Source: Syntrophaceae bacterium
GTDB lineage: Bacteria; Desulfobacterota; BSN033; UBA1163
Direction: 5' to 3'
DNA: 64,000 nt
Assembly: GCA_013388635.1 (NCBI GenBank)
Contig: JACAEX010000078.1
Coordinates: 39,743-103,742, forward strand
Below the pieces are notes generated by a model. It saw only the letters and a program-made list of their open reading frames with translations. It was not told the origin of the DNA and did no database searches. Below, one piece after another: positions 33,520-42,027 of the stretch (position 1 is the stretch's first letter; every line of letters starts with the position of its first letter). Both the position numbers and the translations under genes were made by a program.

Positions 33520-34401
33520 ATGAGACGGATACTGGTGATCGGGGCAAAAGGGATGCTGGGAAGGGACCTGGTCAGGGTCCTTTCTTCCACTTTTTGTGCA
33601 AGCAAGAAATCCGACTGGGAGATCATGGAATGGGATCTGGAAGAGATCGACATCTGTGAGGAAAAGAAGACCGTGACCAAGATTGAGAACTTTCGGCCGG
33701 CGATCGTGATCAATGTGGCCGGTTACACCGATGTGGACGGCTGTGAGTCGAATGAGGAGAAGGCCTTCGCGGTCAATGCAGAAGGGATGAAGCATGTGGC
33801 ACTGGGGGCTTTGCGTTGCGGTGCCAAGGTGGTCTATCTCAGCACCGATTACGTCTTCGACGGAAAAAAGGGGAAGCCCTATCTGGAGGACGACCCGCCC
33901 AATCCCCTCAATGTTTACGGCCGTTCTAAATTAAAGGGAGAGCAGTATGTTCAGGAGATCGCCAAGGACGGCCTGATCGTTCGGACGCAATGGCTCTTCG
34001 GAAAGCACGGAAAGAATTTCGTCGCCTCGGTTCTCCGACAGGCCAAGGAGAAAAAGGTCCTTTCGATCGTCAATGATCAGATCGGTTCACCCACTTACAC
34101 AATCGATCTCGCCGAAGCCATTTCTGTTCTGCTTCACTCGAAGGCCCAGGGGATCTTTCACGTGGCGAACAGCGATCTCTGTTCATGGTACACGTTTGGT
34201 CAGGCCATATTGAAACTTTCACGGATCAAAGGTGCAAAGGTCATTCCCATCTCTTCCCGGGAGCTCGGTCGACCAGCGGTCCGCCCCGCTTACTCCGTTC
34301 TCCACTGCCAAAAACTGAAACAGGTCACCGGGATGGTGTTGAGGCCCTGGTCCGAGGCCCTCAAGCATTTTCTCGAATCGGATCCTCGCCCCCTCGCTTA
34401 A
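33520..34401 (+). CDS. rmlD: dTDP-4-dehydrorhamnose reductase
   Basis: RmlD reduces the 4-keto group to give dTDP-L-rhamnose for the O-antigen or other surface glycans. The 293-residue SDR protein opens MRRILVIGAKGMLGRDLVRV. It carries YLSTDYVFDGKKGKPYLEDD, YGRSKLKGEQYV (YxxxK) and RTQWLFGKHGKNFVASVL, all typical of RmlD. Upstream, 122 bases contain a CCAAAT/GCCAAT-rich stretch reminiscent of one arm of the local repeat family. It ends the four-gene rhamnose set. Confidence 0.93.
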   Translation: MRRILVIGAKGMLGRDLVRVLSSTFCASKKSDWEIMEWDLEEIDICEEKKTVTKIENFRPAIVINVAGYTDVDGCESNEEKAFAVNAEGMKHVALGALRCGAKVVYLSTDYVFDGKKGKPYLEDDPPNPLNVYGRSKLKGEQYVQEIAKDGLIVRTQWLFGKHGKNFVASVLRQAKEKKVLSIVNDQIGSPTYTIDLAEAISVLLHSKAQGIFHVANSDLCSWYTFGQAILKLSRIKGAKVIPISSRELGRPAVRPAYSVLHCQKLKQVTGMVLRPWSEALKHFLESDPRPLA

Positions 34402-34575
34402 GCTGTAATACTCCTCCGTGGAAACTTCCGACAATCGGGCGGGGATGTTCCCACCCGATGGCAGCCTTTCTCCACACTTCAGTGAGGATTACCTCAAGCT
34501 CCACTTTTGGGTTGCATTTTTCACCAGCCCGTTTTAAATTTCGTAAAGACTTATCTTAAGGAGCGGGAGTTGACC

Positions 34576-35874
34576 ATGAATATCTGCATCATCGGCACAG
34601 GTTATGTCGGATTGGTCACAGGGGCCTGCCTGGCGGAGTTCGGGTTGAATCTGATCTGTGTGGACAACGACCAGGAGAAGATCGATCAGCTGAAACGGGG
34701 CCAGATATCCATCCATGAACCCGGGCTCGAAGACCTGGTTCGGAAGAATATGAAGGAGGGAAGGCTCTCCTTTTCGACGAGCATTCGGGAAGGGGTGGTC
34801 TCAAGTTTGGTCATTTTTATTGCCGTGGGGACGCCCTCCAAAGAAGATGGTTCTGCCGATCTCACCGCGGTGGAGGAGGTGGCCAAGGAGATCGCTCGAA
34901 ATATGAACGGCTACAAAGTGGTCGTGGTCAAATCCACCGTTCCCGTGGGGACCTGCCGCAGGTTGAAACAGTTGATTCGGGATCATCAGTCGGAACCGAT
35001 TCCCTTCGACATCGTCTCCAATCCTGAGTTTCAGAGGGAAGGGTCTGCGATCGAGGATTTCATGCGGCCGGATCGTGTGACCATCGGTGCAGAAAGTGAG
35101 CAAGCCATTGCCATCATGAAGGATATCTATAGCGCCCTCTACCTGATTGAAACCCCTTTCGTCATCGCCTCGCTGGAAACGGCAGAGATGATCAAATATG
35201 CGGCCAATACCTTTCTGGCGACCAAGATCACCTTCATCAATGAGATTGCCAACCTGTGCGAAATGGTGGGCGCAGATGTCCATCACGTGGCCAGAGCCAT
35301 GGGGTTGGATGGAAGGATCGGGAAGAAATTTCTCCACCCGGGTCCTGGGTTTGGGGGTTCCTGTTTTCCGAAAGACACCCGCGCGCTTTCAAGGATTGCT
35401 CGAGACAGGGGATACGTCTTTAAACTCTTGGAATCTGTGATCGAGGTCAACGAGGAACAGAAGCAGAGGATGGTGAGGAAGATCACGGAGAAAGTGGGGG
35501 ACCTCAGAGGAAAGACGATAGGGGTTCTTGGACTTTCGTTCAAACCGAATACAAACGACGTTCGGGAATCCTCATCCATTGCCATCATCCAGGGGCTTCT
35601 GAAGATGGGAGCGAAGGTGAAGGCCTATGATCCGGCAGCCATGGAGGAGGCCAGGGCGATCCTTCCCGAACTGGAGTTCGGAAAGGATGCTTACGATGTG
35701 GCCAGGGGAAGCGATGCATTGGTCCTGGCAACCGAGTGGAATCAATTCCGGCGGTTAGATCTCCAGCGGGTCAAGGATCTGTTAAAGAGTCCGATCTTCA
35801 TCGACCTGAGAAATGTTTATGATCCGGACCAGATGAGGCGGATGGGTTTTATCTACTCCGGGGTTGGGAGGTGA
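34576..35874 (+). CDS. ugd: UDP-glucose 6-dehydrogenase
   Basis: Ugd oxidises UDP-glucose twice to UDP-glucuronate, a precursor of acidic surface polysaccharides. The 432-residue protein has the N-terminal Rossmann motif MNICIIGTGYVGLVTGACLA, conserved SNPEFQREGSAIEDFMRPDR and the active cysteine in GPGFGGSCFPKDTRAL. Its C-terminal domain carries GLSFKPNTNDVRESSSI. ATG 34576 is chosen over the upstream in-frame extension because the Rossmann motif must start at the N-terminus. It lies in the envelope sugar block. Confidence 0.94.
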   Translation: MNICIIGTGYVGLVTGACLAEFGLNLICVDNDQEKIDQLKRGQISIHEPGLEDLVRKNMKEGRLSFSTSIREGVVSSLVIFIAVGTPSKEDGSADLTAVEEVAKEIARNMNGYKVVVVKSTVPVGTCRRLKQLIRDHQSEPIPFDIVSNPEFQREGSAIEDFMRPDRVTIGAESEQAIAIMKDIYSALYLIETPFVIASLETAEMIKYAANTFLATKITFINEIANLCEMVGADVHHVARAMGLDGRIGKKFLHPGPGFGGSCFPKDTRALSRIARDRGYVFKLLESVIEVNEEQKQRMVRKITEKVGDLRGKTIGVLGLSFKPNTNDVRESSSIAIIQGLLKMGAKVKAYDPAAMEEARAILPELEFGKDAYDVARGSDALVLATEWNQFRRLDLQRVKDLLKSPIFIDLRNVYDPDQMRRMGFIYSGVGR

Positions 35875-35886
35875 GGGAAGAGATCC

Positions 35887-36660
35887 ATGGCTGCCGAAAA
35901 GGATTGGATCTTTGTCTCCGATGCCCATTTCACCGGACAAAACCCCGATGAGATGGAAGCGTTTCTCAGGTTCCTGGATTCGGAGAAGGAGCGGATGGGT
36001 CATCTGGTTATCCTCGGCGACCTCTTCGAATTCTTTTTCGGTTTTAGAAATTCTCTCTCGCCCAAAAAGAGCTTTGCCTTTACCGACTATCTGCCCGTGT
36101 TGAATAAGCTTCGAAGTCTCTATCTGGACGGAATCCGAATTAAATATTTTGAGGGGAATCATGATTTCTTTCTTCGGTCCTTCTTTTCAGACCAGCTCGG
36201 AATGGAAGTGGATGTCTATCCTGATGAGAGCGAGGAGAGGTTAGGGGGGAAAAGGGCTTTCATTTCACACGGAGATTTGTCAAATCCGAGGCAGTGGACC
36301 TATCGAACCTTTCGAAGAGTCCTTAAAAACCGATTGACCTACTGTCTCATCCATCTTGCAGGCCCCCGGCTTTCTTCCCGGATTGCCAAGAGGCTAAGTG
36401 AAAGAAGTTATCAAAAATATCATAACCATATCCAACCCGGTCTCGTTCCAGCCTTCAAGGCTTTTGCTCACCAGAAGTTCTTAAAGGGCTTTGAAATTGT
36501 TATTCTCGGACACTCCCATTATCCCGAGGAAGTCGAGGAATGGATTGATGGGAGGAGATGTCTTTATTACAATGTTGGAGATTGGATGATTCACCGGTCC
36601 TTTTTACGCTTCACCCCGCCTGAGAGGTTTGAACTGAGTCAATTTGTGGATCGGAGATAA
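35887..36660 (+). CDS. UDP-2,3-diacylglucosamine hydrolase-like metallophosphoesterase
   Basis: The 257-residue protein has the calcineurin-like metal motifs of the LpxH group: FVSDAHF, GDLFEFFFGF, EGNHDFFLRS, SHGDLSNPR and GHSHYPEE. LpxH removes UMP from UDP-diacylglucosamine in lipid A synthesis. The neighbours gmhB and lpxL are also LPS genes, which supports this role. It starts 12 bases after ugd. LpxH-like proteins without this activity exist, so the call is by family and context. Confidence 0.82.
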   Translation: MAAEKDWIFVSDAHFTGQNPDEMEAFLRFLDSEKERMGHLVILGDLFEFFFGFRNSLSPKKSFAFTDYLPVLNKLRSLYLDGIRIKYFEGNHDFFLRSFFSDQLGMEVDVYPDESEERLGGKRAFISHGDLSNPRQWTYRTFRRVLKNRLTYCLIHLAGPRLSSRIAKRLSERSYQKYHNHIQPGLVPAFKAFAHQKFLKGFEIVILGHSHYPEEVEEWIDGRRCLYYNVGDWMIHRSFLRFTPPERFELSQFVDRR

Positions 36661-36687
36661 GGCGTTGGGTGATAAGGTGGTTTGGAT

Positions 36688-37269
36688 ATGCCGAACAGGG
36701 CCGTATTTCTCGATCGGGACGGAACCATCAATGAGGAGATGGGGTATGTCAACCATCTTGAGCGTTTTGTCCTTCTCCCTCGTGTCGGCCAGGCCATTCG
36801 ATTGTTGAATGAATACGGTTTCAAAACCGTGGTCATCACGAACCAATCCGGGGTGGCCAGGGGTTATTTCCCGGAATCTCTGGTCCATCTGATTCACCAA
36901 AAGATGCAGGATCTTTTGAGGCTGGAGGGTGCCCATCTCGACGGAATCTATTATTGTCCACATCATCCTGATGCGGGGAACCCTCCCTACCGACAGAGGT
37001 GCCGGTGCCGGAAGCCTGCCACGGGGTTGGTCGAAGAGGCGGTGCGGGATCTGGATATTGACTGTTCAAGAAGTTATGCAATCGGTGACCGAGGCCTCGA
37101 CATGGAATTTGCCCATCAGATCGGAGCCCGGGGAATTTTGGTTCTCACCGGATACGGCAAAGGGGAGATGGAATTTTTTAGAGAACAGTGGAGGGTGAAA
37201 CCTCACCATGTGGCTCAGGATCTCTATGAGGCCGTTCAATGGATCCTTAAAGAAGAGGGCCAAAGGTGA
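36688..37269 (+). CDS. gmhB: D-glycero-beta-D-manno-heptose-1,7-bisphosphate 7-phosphatase
   Basis: GmhB is a HAD phosphatase in ADP-heptose synthesis for the LPS inner core. The 193-residue protein has the nucleophile motif FLDRDGTINEE, VVITNQSGVARGYF and the zinc-binding cysteine/histidine loop YYCPHHPDAGN...CRCRKPATG. It ends with the Asp motif IGDRGLDMEFAHQIG. ATG 36688 follows AAGGTGG at suitable spacing; an in-frame TTG lies six bases earlier. It precedes the Trm112-like gene. Confidence 0.93.
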   Translation: MPNRAVFLDRDGTINEEMGYVNHLERFVLLPRVGQAIRLLNEYGFKTVVITNQSGVARGYFPESLVHLIHQKMQDLLRLEGAHLDGIYYCPHHPDAGNPPYRQRCRCRKPATGLVEEAVRDLDIDCSRSYAIGDRGLDMEFAHQIGARGILVLTGYGKGEMEFFREQWRVKPHHVAQDLYEAVQWILKEEGQR

Positions 37270-37310
37270 AAGGTCAAAGCTAAGGCTTTGCGTTTTAAAG
37301 GAGGACGGGT

Positions 37311-37490
37311 ATGCCGCTTAGCAAAGAGCTTTTGGAGATTTTGGCGTGTCCCAAGTGCAAAGGGGATATTTTCCTGAACCGGGCTGGGGATGGTTTGATC
37401 TGCAAGGCGTGTGGGCTCCTCTATCCGATTCGAGACGACATCCCCGTGATGCTGATTGATGAGGCCCTCCCTTACCAGGGAGAAGACTAA
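37311..37490 (+). CDS. Trm112-like zinc-ribbon protein (YcaR family)
   Basis: This is a 59-residue protein with an AAAGGAGGA site before its ATG. It has the Trm112/YcaR pattern: a zinc ribbon from LEILACPKCKGDIF and ICKACGLLYPI, then the DDIPVML motif. In proteobacteria ycaR often lies beside lpxK or kdsB among LPS genes, as it does here between gmhB and lpxL. In eukaryotes Trm112 activates methyltransferases; the bacterial role is not established. It is shorter than many automatic length cut-offs. Confidence 0.88.
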   Translation: MPLSKELLEILACPKCKGDIFLNRAGDGLICKACGLLYPIRDDIPVMLIDEALPYQGED

Positions 37491-37581
37491 TGGAAGGTAC
37501 CAAATCCAAGAGAGTGGCCTTTCCGGGAGCCGCTTCGTGGAGCAAAGACAGGGATTTTGTAATCTGAGCGGGGGTAATCCA

Positions 37582-38469
37582 GTGTTCGGCTACATCCAGT
37601 ATCTCCTCCTCAAGGTTTTCAGCCTCTTCATCAATCTTCTTCCTGAAGGCCTCTGCCTCTGGATGGGGAGACGGTTCGGGTCATTGGCTTATCACCTGGA
37701 CAGGGAGCATCGAAAGGTAGCCCTTCAGAATCTGCGGGTTGCCTTTGGCCGTGAGAAATCCGAAGAGGAACGCCGCGCTATTGCCAAGAGGACATTTCAA
37801 AACCTCGGGATGATGATGGTTGAATTCTTTCGCATTCCCAGGATGGACGAAGAGATCTTTAAAAGGAAGGTGGTGATGGAGGGGCTCGATGAGGCCATGG
37901 AGCTCCTTAAGAAAAAGAGGGGAGCCCTCATCCTTGTCTCCCATTTCGGGAATTGGGAATTGATGGGTCTGATGTCGAGGGTCATAGGAAATCCTATTAT
38001 GGTGATTGCAAAACCCTTAAAGAATAGATATGTCGATCAATTCATCAATGAGATAAGGAAAGGGACGGGGCTTGAGGTCATCCCTCCTGAGAAGGCAAGC
38101 CGGAAGGTCATCCGGGCCCTTTCTGAGAATCGCTTGGTTGGAATCTTAATCGACCAAAGGGCGAAGCGAAGCGAAGGGGTGTGGGCCGACTTCTTTGGAC
38201 GGAAGGCACCGACAACCCCTGGTCTGGCTGTATTGGCGCTAAAAACCGGGGCCCCTGTTTTTCCGGTTTTCATGATAAGGAACGGATTTCAAAAGCATCG
38301 CCTATTGGTCAAGGAGCCCCTTTCATTGGTTCGGACAGGAAATGTGAAGCATGATGTGGAGACCAATACTCAGCTTTTCAATCATACCCTTGAGGCGATG
38401 ATCCGTGAATATCCTGACCAATGGTTCTGGGTGCATCGGAGATGGGAGAGAAAGGAGAGGAGAAATTAG
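37582..38469 (+). CDS. lpxL: Lipid A biosynthesis acyltransferase (LpxL/HtrB family)
   Basis: LpxL-type enzymes add a secondary acyl chain to lipid A at the inner membrane. GTG 37582 after GGGGGT gives 295 residues with an N-terminal hydrophobic segment (YLLLKVFSLFINLLPEGLCL). The catalytic HxxxxE motif is in SHFGNWELMG, with IDQRAKRSEGVWADFFGR and FWVHRRWERK at the end. The frame extends upstream without a good start. It closes the envelope block that began at accD. Confidence 0.9.
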   Translation: MFGYIQYLLLKVFSLFINLLPEGLCLWMGRRFGSLAYHLDREHRKVALQNLRVAFGREKSEEERRAIAKRTFQNLGMMMVEFFRIPRMDEEIFKRKVVMEGLDEAMELLKKKRGALILVSHFGNWELMGLMSRVIGNPIMVIAKPLKNRYVDQFINEIRKGTGLEVIPPEKASRKVIRALSENRLVGILIDQRAKRSEGVWADFFGRKAPTTPGLAVLALKTGAPVFPVFMIRNGFQKHRLLVKEPLSLVRTGNVKHDVETNTQLFNHTLEAMIREYPDQWFWVHRRWERKERRN

Positions 38470-38510
38470 TCCTGTAAAATGGTATACTTTATGGGAGAGG
38501 AGAGGGCCGG

Positions 38511-38795
38511 TTGAATAATTTACCCCAAAAGCGGGGAGAGAAGCCTTCCGGAAAGAGACCGAAGGTTGAGAGACATACCTTCCTTCGAGTGGGGGATAAG
38601 GTTCTTCACAAGAAATACAAATCCTGGGGAGGAGGGGTTGTGCTTGAGACGTGGTCCTCTGAGCTTCCGGGTGGATCCTGTTTTGTCCGGATCCTCTTCC
38701 AGGACGGGAAGAAGAGGGTCTTCGATAACAATTTCGACAGCGCCTGCTGTTGCTACTATACCGGCATCACCCTTTTGAACCGCATCGAATTATAA
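38511..38795 (+). CDS. Small DUF3553-like protein
   Basis: The only start near an AGGAGAGGG ribosome site is TTG 38511, giving 94 residues. The first 25 are basic (KRGEKPSGKRPKVERH). The rest resembles the DUF3553 or small SH3-like domain: VGDKVLHKKYKSWGGGVVLE, then FVRILFQDGKKRVFDN. Four cysteines cluster near residues 75-83 (SACCCYY region). Such domains accompany helicases and RNA-binding proteins, but the role of the free form is unknown. It follows lpxL by 41 bases. Confidence 0.6.
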   Translation: MNNLPQKRGEKPSGKRPKVERHTFLRVGDKVLHKKYKSWGGGVVLETWSSELPGGSCFVRILFQDGKKRVFDNNFDSACCCYYTGITLLNRIEL

Positions 38796-38848
38796 AGCCT
38801 CCGGCATACCTCCCTCTGCCTAATGGATGATAGAATAACCGAAAGCCT

Positions 38849-39181
38849 TTATCTTTCCTCTCTTGGATATTCGGCCAGGAGTTCTTTGCTATGCTCGTCG
38901 TCATGGCAGTAGACACAGAGATTTTCCCAGTTGGAGCCGTCCGGCGGGTTGTTCAGGTGATTTCCGTCCTTATGGTGTACTGTAAGAAGGTGTCTCGTTT
39001 TCTCGTCGAACTCCCTGCCACATCTGGCACAGATGAGGCCATGTATCTTTAATGAGCGCTCCCTGTAATCGTTCCCCTTTTGACCAGGCTTTCTTAATTC
39101 CTTGAGAACCCTATCAATCGATTCATAATCCCCTGCCTTCTTGGCTTGCCTTTGATGTATGTGAAAGAGTCTTTTTTTCAT
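38849..39181 (-). CDS. HNH endonuclease family protein (YajD-like)
   Basis: The 110-residue protein has an HNH fold. The first zinc knuckle is ICARCGREF, the catalytic histidine pair is in LTVHHKDGNHLNN and the second knuckle is LCVYCHDDEHSK. A basic helical region precedes it. YajD-like HNH proteins are small nicking-type nucleases of unknown biological role. It is transcribed away from the DGQHR gene, 190 bases apart, and no ribosome site is clear. The neighbourhood pairs it with another DNA-metabolism family, but no methylase or full restriction system is present. Confidence 0.82.
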   Translation of the reverse strand: MKKRLFHIHQRQAKKAGDYESIDRVLKELRKPGQKGNDYRERSLKIHGLICARCGREFDEKTRHLLTVHHKDGNHLNNPPDGSNWENLCVYCHDDEHSKELLAEYPREER

Positions 39182-39370
39182 GAGGGGGATGAGCGCTTTG
39201 AAGTTTGAGCTTTGTTCCTCCTTAAATTAACAGACAGATCAACTGGAATCAAGCGAAGGGTGACAAAAATTGCTTGTTTGGGTTGAGAAATTTTGGTATT
39301 TTATGTAGCCAATAAGAACGCTGAGCGCCCAGGCGCCATGCCCATATCAGACTCAAGAAGGAGGTGGTGG

Positions 39371-40501
39371 ATGATGATTACTGTGCCAGCTCATAAGGTC
39401 AGACAGTTTGGCGTCGAATTTTATCAAACCTCTTTCACCTCAGGTGATGTTCAGAAGCTGGTCAAATTTGAGGTGTTAAATTATCCATCCGTGGAGGAGG
39501 GAGAAAAGAGAAGGAAGGCCGCCAGGGCCTCGGCCATCAATTGGGAGATGTTGGAGAAACGAATCGCACGGAGCGAGGCGGCGTTCCAGAGGCCGGTGAT
39601 CCGAAAGAAGATTCGGGAACTGGTCCAATATTATCTGGACTGCCAGGAGGCCCAGAACCTGCCCGCCATTCCAGGGGCCGTGATCATGATCACAGAGAAA
39701 CGGCTCAGTTTCTCCCCCCTCGGGAAGAACCCTAACCTGGGAATGCTCGAGATCCCGGAAGAACCGGGTATCATGCGGTGTTTGGATGGCCAGCACCGGC
39801 TGTTAGCTCTCAGCGCTCAGACGGGCAGGAGCGTGGAGATCGATGTCCCTGCCGTGGTTTTCGATACGCTCGATGCCCGTCAGATCGTGGAGCTTTTTGT
39901 GACCATCAACGCCAAACATACAAGGCTCAATCCCTCCCACCTGATCTCCCTGGCCGGGCGAAGGCTCTACACGGATCCCTATCAGGCCTTGGCCCATGAC
40001 ATCATTCGTCGGCTCAACGAGGAAGAGGATTCTCCCCTGCGCGGAGAGATCAAGGTCTTGGGAGTTGGAAAAGGCCATGTTTCTCAGGCCTCGCTCGCTG
40101 ATGAGATGAGGGATCTCTTCAGCAACATTGAGAAGATCGGAGGGTCCAGCCGATTCAAGGAATTCGAGCAGAATGCCAAGCGTTATTTTCTCAACTACTT
40201 TAAGGCCATTCAAGCCATCTTTCCAAAGGCCTGGGCGGGCCGGAAGTATAGTATCAAGACCGGAGCAGCGCTGAGGGCCTTCATCCGGGTGAGCCCAGAT
40301 GTGATGGCCCGATCGAAGGAGCTTCGCAACGACCCCTTCGACCATATCGGGATTCGCGAGGCGATCAAACCCTGGGGTGATCGAATCGGCGACGGGAGGT
40401 TCGAGACCGATGGAGAGTGGCGACAGAAGTTAGCAGGAGGGACAAGAGGGACAGTCGATCTCCTCACCCGGGAGCTCAGGGACGCTATGAAATCACCTTG
40501 A
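39371..40501 (+). CDS. DGQHR-domain protein (DndB-related)
   Basis: The start is ATG 39371 (or 39374) after GAAGGAGGTGG. The 376-residue protein carries the hallmark CLDGQHRLLAL near residue 137-143, together with VVFDTLDARQIVELFVTIN and NAKHTRLNPSHL. The DGQHR domain defines the DndB group. DndB is the repressor of the phosphorothioate DNA-modification genes, but many family members stand alone, often in mobile or defence regions. No dndACDE genes are present here. A basic C-terminus (RGTVDLLTREL region) ends the protein. Its true role is unknown. Confidence 0.78.
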   Translation: MMITVPAHKVRQFGVEFYQTSFTSGDVQKLVKFEVLNYPSVEEGEKRRKAARASAINWEMLEKRIARSEAAFQRPVIRKKIRELVQYYLDCQEAQNLPAIPGAVIMITEKRLSFSPLGKNPNLGMLEIPEEPGIMRCLDGQHRLLALSAQTGRSVEIDVPAVVFDTLDARQIVELFVTINAKHTRLNPSHLISLAGRRLYTDPYQALAHDIIRRLNEEEDSPLRGEIKVLGVGKGHVSQASLADEMRDLFSNIEKIGGSSRFKEFEQNAKRYFLNYFKAIQAIFPKAWAGRKYSIKTGAALRAFIRVSPDVMARSKELRNDPFDHIGIREAIKPWGDRIGDGRFETDGEWRQKLAGGTRGTVDLLTRELRDAMKSP

Positions 40502-40592
40502 GCAGACGTCGATAGTGAACGCGAATCCTTCGAGAGAGACCGATACGGGCACGTGACACGGACACGTTATTCTTGATTCGGGGAGTATGCGG

Positions 40593-41798
40593 ATGAAGCG
40601 ATATCTCATCATCGGGGATGGTGTTGCCGGTGCGAGGGCAGCGGTCAGGATCAGGGAGACAGATTCAAAGGGTGACATCCAGATCTTCACAGAGGAGGCG
40701 TATCCGTTCTATTACCGGGTTCGCTTTCCAGAGCTGGTTGCGGGTGAGGTGGGTGTAAAGGATATCACCATCCACACCAGCGAGTGGTACCAGAGCCGAG
40801 GGATTTCTCTCCATCTCGAGGAGCCGATTATAGAGGTTCATCCTGAAAGGGGTGAGGTTCTCAGCAAGAAAGGCGTGGTCTATGGGTATGATTCATTGCT
40901 CATGGCGACCGGCGGCCTTGCTTTTGTCCCACCGATCAAAGGGGTGGAGAAGAGAGGAGTCTTCACCCTCCGATCCATGCAGGATGCGATCACGATGAAG
41001 GAATTTTCGGGAGGGGTCCGTCAGGCGATCCTTATCGGAGGCGGACTCGTAGGGCTGGAGACAGGAGGCGCCCTGCTAAGACGGGGGATAAAGGTTGCGG
41101 TGATTGAGCACAATCCCAGGATCCTTCCGAGGCAGATGGATCCCGAAGGATCCCAGGTGCTCCAGAAAAAGATGGAGGGGATGGGTTTCTTTTTCTATCT
41201 CAATAGCGAATCGGAAGAGATTCTCGGAGAGGAAAGTGTGGAAGGGTTGCGCCTGAAGGATGGGAGAATCGTGGAGGGCCAGATGGTGATCGTCTCAGCA
41301 GGGGTGAGGCCAAACATCGAACTGGCCAGGGCAGCGGGGCTGGAGACGAAGAAAGGAATTCTGGTCAATGACCGATTGGAGACGAAGACCCAGGGGATCT
41401 TTGCGGCAGGAGATGTCGCAGAACATCGAGGTCGGTGTTACGGAATCTGGCCAGCGGCCCAGAGGCAGGGAGAGATTGCCGGTGTCAACATGGCAGGAGG
41501 AGGGTTGATCTACGAGGGGACGGTCGTCTCGAACACCCTGAAGGTGGTGGGGGTTGCGCTCACTTCCGCGGGCGACATCGATCCAGAAGGAAAGTTGGAA
41601 TGCGTGGTGAGAAGCGACCGGGAGAAGTGTGAGTATTGCAAGGTGACCTTCCAGGAGGATCGAATCGTGGGCTGCATTTTTCTTGGAAGAACGGAAGGTG
41701 TTTCAGAGGTTTTGAACGCCATAGAAAAGAAGACGAACGTGAAGGACGTGAAAGGGTCGATTCTCGAAGAGCGTTTCGACTTTAAGAAGCTCGGGTGA
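40593..41798 (+). CDS. FAD-dependent pyridine nucleotide-disulfide type oxidoreductase
   Basis: The 401-residue protein resembles NirB N-terminal or rubredoxin reductase-like flavoproteins. It has an FAD motif MKRYLIIGDGVAGARAAVRI, a second Rossmann motif ILIGGGLVGLETGGALLRRG for NAD(P)H and the FAD ribityl motif FAAGDVAEHRG. No redox-active CxxxxC pair follows the first FAD motif, so it is not lipoamide dehydrogenase. ATG 40593 stands after GGGAG; ATG 40587 is also possible. It is a single-gene unit ending in a strong terminator. The electron acceptor is unknown. Confidence 0.87.
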   Translation: MKRYLIIGDGVAGARAAVRIRETDSKGDIQIFTEEAYPFYYRVRFPELVAGEVGVKDITIHTSEWYQSRGISLHLEEPIIEVHPERGEVLSKKGVVYGYDSLLMATGGLAFVPPIKGVEKRGVFTLRSMQDAITMKEFSGGVRQAILIGGGLVGLETGGALLRRGIKVAVIEHNPRILPRQMDPEGSQVLQKKMEGMGFFFYLNSESEEILGEESVEGLRLKDGRIVEGQMVIVSAGVRPNIELARAAGLETKKGILVNDRLETKTQGIFAAGDVAEHRGRCYGIWPAAQRQGEIAGVNMAGGGLIYEGTVVSNTLKVVGVALTSAGDIDPEGKLECVVRSDREKCEYCKVTFQEDRIVGCIFLGRTEGVSEVLNAIEKKTNVKDVKGSILEERFDFKKLG

Positions 41799-41806
41799 AG
41801 AAGAAA

Positions 41807-41842
41807 AAAATCCACCGGGCTTGCTCAGCTCGGTGGATTTTT
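41807..41842 (+). terminator. Strong intrinsic terminator after the flavin oxidoreductase
   Basis: AAAATCCACCGGGC and GCTCGGTGGATTTT form a long stem (one G-T wobble) with a seven-base loop, followed by T residues. It begins nine bases after the stop codon. Confidence 0.9.
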
Positions 41843-41932
41843 AAGGTTGAAGGGTTAAAGAGGAGGAAAGAGATTTTTTCGTGTTATTTAAATTTATCAT
41901 ACCTGATTCATATTAAAGGAGGATTAAAACCG

Positions 41933-41950
41933 GATTAGAATTTTCTAATC
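41933..41950. promoter_or_regulatory. Perfect AT-rich palindrome before the duplicated-domain gene
   Basis: GATTAGAA-TT-TTCTAATC has perfect eight-base arms and is followed by TTTT. It lies about 80 bases before the coding start and could be an operator or a weak terminator. No match to a known operator is claimed. Confidence 0.4.
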
Positions 41951-42027
41951 TTTTACCGTGCCTGATTCCTCGGACCAGATCGTTTGTAAGCCGAGCGAGG
42001 CACGAGGAAGGGAGGAGGAGGTGGCCT

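Noticed and set aside
37491..37568. A 25-codon open frame between the Trm112-like gene and lpxL.
   Set aside because: It has no ribosome site and no recognisable sequence; lpxL begins soon after with its own GTG.
40593..41798. Lipoamide dehydrogenase (E3) for the pdhABC complex.
   Set aside because: The redox-active cysteine pair after the first FAD motif is absent and the gene is far from pdhC, with its own terminator.
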